DNA from: an uncultured Dialister sp.
GTDB taxonomy: Bacteria; Bacillota; Negativicutes; Veillonellales; Dialisteraceae
Reading direction: 5' to 3'
DNA: 6,676 bases
Assembly (NCBI GenBank): GCA_900543455.1
Contig: UQRR01000104.1
Span: 1-6,676 of the forward strand
The notes below the pieces were generated by a model, which did not search any database, was not told where the DNA came from, and saw only the letters and a list, made by a program, of their open reading frames with translations. Every line of letters starts with the position of its first letter. The stretch's first letter is position 1. Positions 1 to 5,431 of the stretch are shown here, piece by piece. A program made the translations under genes and the position numbers.

Positions 1-27
1 CACTTCGACCGCTGAACCGCGAATGAC

Positions 28-60
28 AAAGATTTCTCGCTTCGCTCGAAATGACGATAC
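28..60 (-). repeat. End of a dispersed GTCATTTCGAGCG-type repeat, inverted copy
   Basis: Read on the minus strand, this begins gtatcgtcatttcgagcg and continues aagcgagaaatcttt. It matches the outer arm of the repeats at 1568 and 6580, in the opposite orientation to their left arms. Its core is GCGAAGC flanked by ATTTC/GAAAT arms, so it can fold into a short hairpin. Positions 61-95, up to the obg stop, look like decayed heptamers (tgtctcc, tagtctc, cccgtca). Positions 1-27 may belong to the same element, whose body would lie outside the window. The hairpin followed by CTTTG could weakly terminate obg, but there is no convincing U tract. Confidence 0.7.
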
Positions 61-95
61 GAGAGTCTGATGTCTCCTAGTCTCCCCGTCACCGG

Positions 96-1382
96 CTATT
101 CCTCTTCACTATGATTCTCCGACCAGGTGAATTCTACGCCGTACAGATTGACCGTATCGCCTTCCTGGCAGCCTGCCTTGCGGAGGAGCTTGTCAAGACC
201 CATGAAGCGCCAAGCTCTGTCGAAGCGGCGCATGGAGACATAGTCCTCGAAGTCGGTCATGCCGACCAGCTTTTCCACGCGCTTGCCCTTGATATAGTAC
301 ACATCATTCTTGCACTCGATCTCGAATTCCTGCTTGTTCGCTTCATATACAATGGCCTTTTCCGGAGATTCGAAGGATACATCGGGGATCTCCTGCAAAA
401 GCTTCCACACGGCTTCCATGAGCGGACGAGTGCCTTCTCCGGAAAGCGTGCAAATGGGATAGAAGTCATAGCCTTCCTTCTCGATGGCCTCCTTCAGCTC
501 TTCCAGCTTCTTCGGGTCATCGATGAGATCGGTCTTATTCGCTGCGACGATCTGCTTCTTCTGACGAAGCTCCGGGCTGTACAGCTCGAGCTCATTGTTA
601 ATGATATGGAAATCATGCAACGGATCGCGGCCTTCGCTGCCCGCCGCATCAAGCACATGGATGAGGACCTTCGTACGCTCTACATGACGGAGAAATTCGT
701 CCCCAAGACCGGTCCCCTGACTTGCGCCTTCGATCAGGCCCGGGATATCTGCCATGACGAAGCTTCTCTCATAGTCCAGATTCACCACACCGAGGATCGG
801 ATTCAGCGTCGTGAAATGGTACGCCGCCACTTCCGGCTTCGCACCGGATACCTTGCGGATGAGAGAGGATTTCCCTACGCTCGGGAATCCCAGAAGACCG
901 ACATCCGCCAACACCTTCAGCTCGAGGCGCAGCTCCTTTTCTTCACCCGGCTCGCCTTTTTCCGCATAAAGAGGCGCACGGACAGCCGATGTCGCGAAAT
1001 GGGAATTTCCGCGGCCGCCATGCCCGCCTTTGACGATGAGGGCTTCCTGTCCATTCTGCGTCATATCCGCCAGAAGTTCGCCGGTCTTATTGTCATAGAC
1101 CATCGTTCCGAGCGGCACCTCGACGAAGACGTCCTCTGCATTTTTGCCGAACATCTCTTTGGCGCCGCCGTTGGCACCGGCTTTGGCCGCGAATTTTCTA
1201 TGACGGCGGAAATTGATCAGCGTATTCAGGTCGCTATTCGCTTTGATGAAGACCGAGCCGCCCTTGCCGCCATCACCGCCCGACGGGCCGCCGCGCGGGA
1301 CATACTTCTCACGGCGGAAGGAAACCATCCCGTCCCCGCCTGCGCCGGAGACTACAATAATTTTTGCTCTATCGATAAACAT
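96..1382 (-). CDS. obg: Obg family GTPase (ObgE/CgtA), complete
   Basis: Essential GTP-binding protein that associates with the 50S ribosomal subunit and acts in ribosome maturation and stress signalling in the cytoplasm. The 428-aa product has the full family layout. The glycine-rich Obg fold spans about residues 1-158, with GAGGDG at 13-18 and GGPSGGDGGKGG at 31-42. The G domain has G1 GFPSVGKSS (165-173), FTT in switch I (190-192), G3 DIPG (212-215), G4 NKTD (282-285) and a G5-like TLSGEG (312-317). An Obg C-terminal domain follows at about 345-420, with an acidic tail SEEE. Length is typical. The ATG at 1380-1382 is preceded by GAGG. In many Firmicutes obg follows rplU-rpmA. Here about 790 bp of repeat DNA lies upstream and no ribosomal-protein gene is visible, so it appears to be transcribed separately. 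Identification is very secure. Confidence 0.97.
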   Translation of the reverse strand: MFIDRAKIIVVSGAGGDGMVSFRREKYVPRGGPSGGDGGKGGSVFIKANSDLNTLINFRRHRKFAAKAGANGGAKEMFGKNAEDVFVEVPLGTMVYDNKTGELLADMTQNGQEALIVKGGHGGRGNSHFATSAVRAPLYAEKGEPGEEKELRLELKVLADVGLLGFPSVGKSSLIRKVSGAKPEVAAYHFTTLNPILGVVNLDYERSFVMADIPGLIEGASQGTGLGDEFLRHVERTKVLIHVLDAAGSEGRDPLHDFHIINNELELYSPELRQKKQIVAANKTDLIDDPKKLEELKEAIEKEGYDFYPICTLSGEGTRPLMEAVWKLLQEIPDVSFESPEKAIVYEANKQEFEIECKNDVYYIKGKRVEKLVGMTDFEDYVSMRRFDRAWRFMGLDKLLRKAGCQEGDTVNLYGVEFTWSENHSEEE

Positions 1383-1387
1383 AGGTA

Positions 1388-1392
1388 CCTCA
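1388..1392 (-). promoter_or_regulatory. Ribosome-binding site of obg
   Basis: Read on the minus strand, TGAGG stands five bases before the obg ATG. This supports the chosen start. Confidence 0.6.
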
Positions 1393-1425
1393 TTGTATAA
1401 AAAGACAACACTTACAGATGAATAG

Positions 1426-1554
1426 GGTGCAGGGTTCGGGGTTCGCCCGTGGGGCGTGCTGCCCTTTGATTCCGTTTGAAAGCTCTACTCGCTAGTTAGG
1501 AGTGAGGAGTGGTGGTGCGGCGCATAAAAATATGGAAGCGCCGCGGAGTTTTGA
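1426..1554. repeat. Intergenic mosaic repeat, copy A
   Basis: The block starts with degenerate heptamers (ggtgcag, ggttcgg, ggttcgc). A 38-bp segment follows (1445-1482), opening with the small inverted repeat gcccgtggggc. A 44-bp segment (1511-1554) carries a GC-rich hairpin. Copy B holds the same parts in the same order and orientation at 6321-6358 (30/38 identical by hand alignment) and 6389-6432 (41/44). The linkers between the parts differ between copies. No coding potential is visible. Confidence 0.75.
1517..1544. other. Perfect 7-bp hairpin inside mosaic copy A
   Basis: gcggcgc (1517-1523) and gcgccgc (1538-1544) pair perfectly around a 14-nt A/T-rich loop (ataaaaatatggaa). The loop is almost unchanged in copy B (6395-6422), where one stem base is altered (gcgacgc). 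There is no U tract after either arm, so this is not a standard terminator. Function unknown. Confidence 0.6.
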
Positions 1555-1567
1555 TAGCGCTTCGCGC

Positions 1568-1924
1568 ATCGTCATTTCGAGCGTAGCCGAGAAATCTTTA
1601 TTGCAGAACGTTCATCGCCTGATGTAAGGCAGCACCAGGACATCGTTTTCCCTCGGCGCATGCACGCTGATTCCCGCAATGCAGTAAAGATCCCTCGGCT
1701 GCGTAATGCTATTAAGTTAAGCGGCAGAACGTTCTTGGCTCCCCATCGGGGGAGCTGCCCGAAGGGCTGAGGGGGCAGAACTGCGGTATATCTAACATTG
1801 TTCGATAACCGCTGGCATGCCCCTATTGCCTTCGGCACTTCCCCCGAAGGGGGAAGCAAGTCGCTACGTAACTAACGTTTTTCTTAACTTAATAGCATTG
1901 CTCGGCTGCGCTTTCGATGACGAT
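1568..1924 (+). repeat. Palindrome-ended dispersed repeat (about 150 bp) interrupted by an insertion
   Basis: The left arm at 1568-1605 opens with atcgtcatttcgagcg. The right arm, split across 1686-1703 and 1911-1924, is its imperfect reverse complement (about 30/38 positions once the insertion is removed). Subtracting the 197-bp insert and one 10-bp duplication leaves about 150 bp. The first 97 bp (1568-1664) match 6580-6676 at 92/97 positions with no gaps. A related end lies inverted at 28-60. Short size, terminal inverted symmetry and multiple copies suggest a non-autonomous dispersed element. A 95-codon open frame across it (1572-1859, minus strand) is an artefact of the repeat. Confidence 0.75.
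1704..1900. mobile_element. MITE-like insertion with terminal inverted repeats and 10-bp target duplication
   Basis: The 17-bp ends aatgctattaagttaag (1705-1721) and cttaacttaatagcatt (1883-1899) are perfect reverse complements. One unpaired tip base lies on each side (1704, 1900). The direct repeat ctcggctgcg flanks the element at 1694-1703 and 1901-1910. Removing the element and one duplicate rebuilds a continuous arm of the surrounding dispersed repeat, which is strong evidence for true insertion. Inside are three hairpins: gctcccc/ggggagc (1738-1755), gccc-gaa-gggc (1757-1767) and an 8-bp stem closed by gaa (1838-1856). No transposase is encoded, so movement would need one in trans. Duplications of about 10 bp are typical of IS4-type elements, but that link is inference. 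Confidence 0.85.
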
Positions 1925-1943
1925 GCCAGAGAATCCCAGTCGC

Positions 1944-2048
1944 TCCTAATCCCCAAACCCTAATCCCTAATCCCTAATCCCTAGCCACTAGTCACCAGTC
2001 ACTAGTCACCAGTCACTTAAGACTCCTAATCCCTAGCCACTCATCCCT
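1944..2048. repeat. In-phase heptamer tract (ccctaat / cactagt / caccagt)
   Basis: From 1944 the sequence reads in unbroken 7-base steps: tcctaat, ccccaaa, three ccctaat, ccctagc, then cactagt and caccagt alternating twice, then cacttaa. More degenerate units follow to 2048. Phase is kept while the unit changes, which suggests growth by slippage plus drift. Related units occur at 6452-6575, and a different heptamer (ggttcag) at 6267-6320. No coding or CRISPR structure fits. Confidence 0.8.
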
Positions 2049-2097
2049 GCTTTCAAACTCCCCGTCTTCTTGCATCTGTATATAAAAATTCTATTCT

Positions 2098-2126
2098 ATT
2101 ATACAGAGAAATTCCTCACTTTTCCA
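2098..2126 (-). promoter_or_regulatory. Candidate promoter reading towards obg
   Basis: On the minus strand there is a perfect TATAAT (2098-2103), a 17-bp spacer and TGGAAA (2121-2126, four of six matches to TTGACA). It would start transcription near 2090 and give obg a leader of about 700 nt through all the repeats. No better promoter was seen close to obg. The match could be chance in an AT-rich patch. Confidence 0.35.
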
Positions 2127-2171
2127 CATAAATCTGTAGGTGAGCGCAAAACAGGATCAGATCAAATCATT

Positions 2172-2230
2172 TTATGCAATCCTTATCGCCTTGAGATCAT
2201 CGATTGTCCTTTGGTACTTTTCTCGAACGC
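2172..2230 (-). other. Probable frameshifted C-terminal tail of the polyvalent protein
   Basis: In a different minus-strand frame from the main ORF, this stretch reads REKYQRTIDDLKAIRIA and stops at TAA (2172-2174). That is a more protein-like tail than the main-frame ending STKGQSMISRR. Restoring one base near 2222-2228 would join ...DRKAF to REKYQ.... This suggests a one-base loss in a decaying gene. A sequencing error would give the same picture. Confidence 0.5.
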
Positions 2231-4546
2231 TTTCCGGTCCTGCGCTGTCAGTTCTTCGTAGTTCACTACAGGCTTTCTCACGGTATAGGCTTCTCTGGAA
2301 AAGACTTCGTTCGCCCTAGACTTCCGTGGGTCTATCATGTCCTTATCCCCGATCAGCGTGATCTCTCCAAAGTCCCCGAATGGGATATCCCTCTTCGTGA
2401 TGGCGAGGGAAGGCATCGGGAGGCCGCCCAACTTGATGGCTTCTCTCAATTTGCCAGCAGAAACATTGTGATAGACGACGAGGTCTTTGTCTGCAGCCGT
2501 CTGGTAATAGGTGGGATTTTCGCTTTTCAGCTTGACAAGATCCTCCTCGTTTGCTACATTAGGAGCAGATAAAAGGTTATCGACTTTTTCTTCAGGCATG
2601 GGCCAATTAGGGCTTCTCTGGAGAATCTCGTTGATAGCCTTTTTTCTATTGGCGCCTTTCTTGACAATCCCTAATCCCTTCTGTATATTAGGAATCGAAA
2701 TAGCAAACTCCTTGCCTGGGGGAACGCTAGCTTCATTTTTTGAAGCGAGCACCCGGGGAGCACAGTTTGCTATTTCTTTTTTTATTGCCTCCTCTGGGGT
2801 ATTTCTGGCATGCTCTCCAACCATTTGGTGATAGGTGCTGCTCTCTTCGAAGTCGTTTACGACGCTCGCTAGGACTTCTCCGTTTCCCCCGATTTTATCG
2901 GTAGTTTCTTTGACTTTTGCCAGCCATTCCTGTATACTATGGGTAAAGAGAGACTTACCTAAATTCTGCCCGGTTTTGGTATCCGGATACAGGTATTTAG
3001 GTAGGTCTTTTTTTATTTGTTCATTACTTGTAATGTCACCATCATAGAAGTATAAATTGCCGTTTTTATCTTTTCTTACAATAATTCTGGCTATACATTC
3101 TTCCCCATTAACCACGACACGTGTCGCATAATACCTATAAGCCAATGTTGTTTGATTTGACTTTTTGACTCTGGATTCATCTTTAACTTCTTCGTAAAGG
3201 AATGTTGCGTTTTCAATAACAGAATCGAGGTTAACCGCCAAAAATAATGTTCTCGGATTTGTGGAGTGATGCCTTAATTCCTTAGCCGATGAAACAGTGA
3301 TACTGATTAACTCACCGTCAAGATTTTTTACCCGTCCCGGTTCTCTGTACCCCTTTGATAATTCTTTACCTAGGTACAGACTTTTGAAAATGGTCTTAAT
3401 CTCTTTTCGCATGGAATCGGCATCTGCGGCTATATTTATTCCGTTATCTCGTGCTGCCTTCTCTAATTTTTCTTTAAGTCCTCCTTCTGTCATAACGATT
3501 GGATTTTCATAGTATAGCTTTGTGACCTTTTCGACGGTTTCCCAATCTCCAAACCATTCCCTGAAGGTATCGCTATGGGCGATCAGCCACTGGCGCTCGG
3601 TCAGCTTTGTCGGTGTACTGTCCGGGGCTTTCATCCATTCATCAGTATTCCAGTATTTCTCTTTCACAAGCTGCAGTTCGTTCTCGATGGCGGACTGATT
3701 CAGCTGATGCGCGTTCTCCGGTCTGGCATGCTCCCCGACCATTTGGTGATAGGCATCTTTCTTGACGATGCCCAGCGCATTTGGTAAACTGTCTATGGTA
3801 ATAGCGGAATTGTTCTGACTGGTCGTCCCTGCGTCTTTATACGAAAGGCTGCCAGCGGAATGTTCCGCTATTATTTTATCTATGGATTCTTTTTCCCCAG
3901 CCATACCCGTTTTGAACCAAACCACACCATTGTCGTTTGATACCTCAAGTACAACGTAGTAAGATCCTAAGTCTCCATCTATACGGCACAATACTGATTT
4001 CCCGTGATACCTTCCACTTAATGCGTCACCTCTTCTCGATAGGGCAGGATTATGCAGCACGTCCAAATGGTTTTCGATATCATCCATCTGTTCTTTGGTA
4101 AGCACGTGCCCCCTGTGCAGTGTTGTTGCGTGGCTAACCTGTTCTTCCGAATAAGATACACCGAATTTCCCGGTGTATCTTATTTTATTGGGCTTTTCGC
4201 CTGCTGTCTTTCCAGCTTTGATTCTATCCATAAATTGGGAAACACTAGAAATGCCGGACCGGCTGACGTCGAAGGCAGCAATGCCGTAGGCGTCCTTGCT
4301 AATTCCCACGACTTCTCCCACCTTTACCATGGCCAGTTTCAAAGGCACGCCATAATTCTTATGGAAGTTCTCTGCGAGCTTGGCCAGGACTAAGGCAGAG
4401 TCTCTCGCGGCTTTGGTGACGGCGCCATTTCCTGCGGCTTTGATTTCCTCAAGGAGCGGCTTGTAGGCTTCTTCATAGGTCTCGGGATCTAAGAGTGTCT
4501 GGGTGAGGAGGTCTTCCTTGTTTAAGGATTTCAGTGTCTCACTCAC
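2183..4546 (-). CDS. Fragment of a large polyvalent protein (phage/conjugative-element type), probable remnant
   Basis: The 787-aa product has no signal peptide or membrane segment. Seen in order: a helical N-terminus (about 1-110); a domain at about 125-235 with HRGHVLTKEQMDDI (144-157) and a beta-rich GKSVLCRIDG...YYVVLEVS stretch, resembling the barnase/EndoU/RelE-like nuclease group of polyvalent proteins; a first YHQMVGEHA (266-274); WFGDWE (331-336), a usual module boundary in this class; an LPD3-like module (about 342-545); a second YHQMVGEHA (572-580); and a C-terminal module (about 686-760) with LVVYHN...GGLPMPSLAITK...FGEITL, which recurs in polyvalent proteins without a settled function. 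Intact relatives are usually far longer. The only start is GTG at 4544-4546, with no Shine-Dalgarno, while the frame stays open upstream. There is no promoter and no phage neighbour. Polyvalent origin is fairly secure, domain names are inference, and catalytic activity is unproven. Confidence 0.7.
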   Translation of the reverse strand: MSETLKSLNKEDLLTQTLLDPETYEEAYKPLLEEIKAAGNGAVTKAARDSALVLAKLAENFHKNYGVPLKLAMVKVGEVVGISKDAYGIAAFDVSRSGISSVSQFMDRIKAGKTAGEKPNKIRYTGKFGVSYSEEQVSHATTLHRGHVLTKEQMDDIENHLDVLHNPALSRRGDALSGRYHGKSVLCRIDGDLGSYYVVLEVSNDNGVVWFKTGMAGEKESIDKIIAEHSAGSLSYKDAGTTSQNNSAITIDSLPNALGIVKKDAYHQMVGEHARPENAHQLNQSAIENELQLVKEKYWNTDEWMKAPDSTPTKLTERQWLIAHSDTFREWFGDWETVEKVTKLYYENPIVMTEGGLKEKLEKAARDNGINIAADADSMRKEIKTIFKSLYLGKELSKGYREPGRVKNLDGELISITVSSAKELRHHSTNPRTLFLAVNLDSVIENATFLYEEVKDESRVKKSNQTTLAYRYYATRVVVNGEECIARIIVRKDKNGNLYFYDGDITSNEQIKKDLPKYLYPDTKTGQNLGKSLFTHSIQEWLAKVKETTDKIGGNGEVLASVVNDFEESSTYHQMVGEHARNTPEEAIKKEIANCAPRVLASKNEASVPPGKEFAISIPNIQKGLGIVKKGANRKKAINEILQRSPNWPMPEEKVDNLLSAPNVANEEDLVKLKSENPTYYQTAADKDLVVYHNVSAGKLREAIKLGGLPMPSLAITKRDIPFGDFGEITLIGDKDMIDPRKSRANEVFSREAYTVRKPVVNYEELTAQDRKAFEKSTKGQSMISRR
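2697..2776. repeat. 80-nt imperfect palindrome inside the polyvalent coding region
   Basis: Outer arms gaaatagcaaact (2697-2709) and agtttgctatttc (2764-2776) are perfect 13-bp reverse complements. Inner arms at 2726-2735 and 2741-2750 pair at nine of ten positions around a five-T loop. The intervening parts pair poorly. It encodes residues 591-617, beginning EIANCAPRV and ending PPGKEFAIS, just after the second YHQMVGEHA, and leaves the frame intact. Confidence 0.7.
2804..2835 (-). repeat. YHQMVGEHA linker repeat, copy 2
   Basis: A 32-bp stretch identical at 30/32 positions to 3722-3753, in direct orientation and the same reading frame. It encodes the second YHQMVGEHA. The copies are offset by 918 bp, exactly 306 codons. 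Confidence 0.85.
3722..3753 (-). repeat. YHQMVGEHA linker repeat, copy 1
   Basis: This is the N-terminal copy of the linker repeat, with two mismatches to 2804-2835. LGIVKK immediately precedes it (residues 258-263). LGIVKK also recurs at 625-630 after the second copy, so the linker unit is larger than the 32 bp of close identity. Confidence 0.85.
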
Positions 4547-4633
4547 TCTCTCGATGGATTCGACTCTCTTCTTCGCGGTTTCGATCTCTGCGATGGCGGC
4601 TTTCGATGCGTCATCACCTTTTAGAAAGACATA
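4547..4633 (-). pseudogene. Open in-frame 5' extension of the polyvalent fragment without a start codon
   Basis: The frame continues 29 codons upstream of the GTG to a TGA at 4634-4636, with no ATG, GTG or TTG start. The encoded stretch includes AEIETAKKRVESIER, a charged helix that runs smoothly into the annotated N-terminus, so it looks like genuine former coding sequence. The gene therefore appears truncated at its 5' end. Just beyond, 4662-4680 (gacttcc, caatccc, caaatc) resembles a decayed heptamer tract and may mark the junction. Confidence 0.55.
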
Positions 4634-4682
4634 TCATATGCAGCAAAGCCGCGTCCTCTTAGACTTCCCAATCCCCAAATCA

Positions 4683-4714
4683 AAAAACGGTTCTCCTTTC
4701 GAAGAACCGTTTTT
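4683..4714 (-). terminator. Rho-independent terminator of the ABC transporter operon
   Basis: aaaaacggttct (4683-4694) and agaaccgttttt (4703-4714) form a perfect 12-bp stem with an 8-nt loop. On the minus strand the stem ends in a run of six T. It begins nine bases after the permease stop. Because the stem also has a T run on the plus strand, it may work in both directions. It isolates the polyvalent remnant from operon transcription. Confidence 0.9.
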
Positions 4715-4723
4715 GGGTTTCTG

Positions 4724-5416
4724 CTATCTCACACTCTTCACCTTCATGCGGCGTTCAAGTACACGCAGGCACATGGATACGAAGAAGGTCATGATGAAGT
4801 AGTAGATCGCTACGATGACGAGCGGCGGGAATGGCTGGAAACTGATGCCCTGGATGGTGGTCGCGGTGTACATCAGATCGGCCATGCCGATGACGGAGAC
4901 CTGAGAGGACTCTTTGATGAGGGTGACGAATTCATTCCCGATGACGGGCAGGATGTTGCGGATCGCCTGCGGGATGATGATGCGCACCATAGACTCCCAC
5001 TTCGAGAAGCCGAGGGACATCGCGCCTTCAAGCTGCCCCTTCGGGATAGACTGGATACCGGAGCGGACGATTTCACACTCATACGCGCCGGAATTCAGGA
5101 TCAGTGCAAGGACCCCGGCGGAAAGTCTCTCAAAGTCCACGCCCATGATCTGGAAGCTGGGGAAATGGATGCCGAGGAACGGCAGCCCGAAGAATACGAG
5201 AGAGATCTGTACCAGGACCGGCGTACCGCGGATGACTTCTACATAGGCCGTCGAGATCCACTGGAGGACCTTGATGCCAGAGATCTTCATGAATGCCAGA
5301 ATGATCCCAAGAAGGAGACCAAAGAAGCAGGACAGAAGAGAAATAATGATGGTGATTTTCACACCTGACAAGAAAATGTCATTATATTTGACAGCTGTAT
5401 CTAATACCATATCCAT
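4724..5416 (-). CDS. Polar amino-acid ABC transporter permease (HisM/GlnP family)
   Basis: Inner-membrane subunit of a polar amino-acid uptake system, probably acting as a homodimer with the ATPase encoded just upstream. The 230-aa length is typical. TM1 is at about 20-42. The family hallmark YVEVIRGTPVLVQ is at 58-70. NSGAYECEIVR (107-117) leads into the EAA loop around EGAMSLG (129-135), followed by IIIPQAIRNILP, the contact with the ATPase. Further hydrophobic segments lie near 67-82 and 96-115 and at about 158-180 and 198-220. The ATG at 5414-5416 has AAGGAG 11 bases upstream, overlapping the end of the ATPase gene. Fifteen bases separate the two genes. Substrate cannot be fixed from sequence; glutamine, cystine, arginine or histidine are all possible. 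Confidence 0.92.
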   Translation of the reverse strand: MDMVLDTAVKYNDIFLSGVKITIIISLLSCFFGLLLGIILAFMKISGIKVLQWISTAYVEVIRGTPVLVQISLVFFGLPFLGIHFPSFQIMGVDFERLSAGVLALILNSGAYECEIVRSGIQSIPKGQLEGAMSLGFSKWESMVRIIIPQAIRNILPVIGNEFVTLIKESSQVSVIGMADLMYTATTIQGISFQPFPPLVIVAIYYFIMTFFVSMCLRVLERRMKVKSVR

Positions 5417-5431
5417 AATCGCATCATCTCC

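Noticed and set aside
111..1400. 429-codon open frame on the plus strand
   Set aside because: It is exactly antisense to obg, has no recognisable motifs, and follows from the codon bias of the opposite strand.
1386..1416. Obg promoter with TATACA just before the gene
   Set aside because: The -10 would lie almost on the ribosome-binding site, leaving no leader, and the hexamer 17 bases upstream (ttcatc) is a poor -35.
1572..1859. 95-codon minus-strand frame
   Set aside because: It runs across the boundary between the dispersed repeat and the nested MITE, and its protein is low-complexity translation of hairpins.
1944..2048. CRISPR array or telomere-like DNA
   Set aside because: Units are seven bases with no spacers, so it is not CRISPR. 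The ccctaat units resemble telomeric repeats only by chance, since the unit changes along the tract and lies between genes.
2669..2682. ccctaatccc inside the polyvalent gene as a heptamer-tract insertion
   Set aside because: It encodes the in-frame GLGIV motif, which also occurs near residue 258 with different codons, so the resemblance is chance.
2183..4546. Active toxin or new defence protein
   Set aside because: Polyvalent proteins can carry nuclease-like domains, but no catalytic set could be confirmed, there is no immunity partner, and the gene looks truncated and frameshifted.
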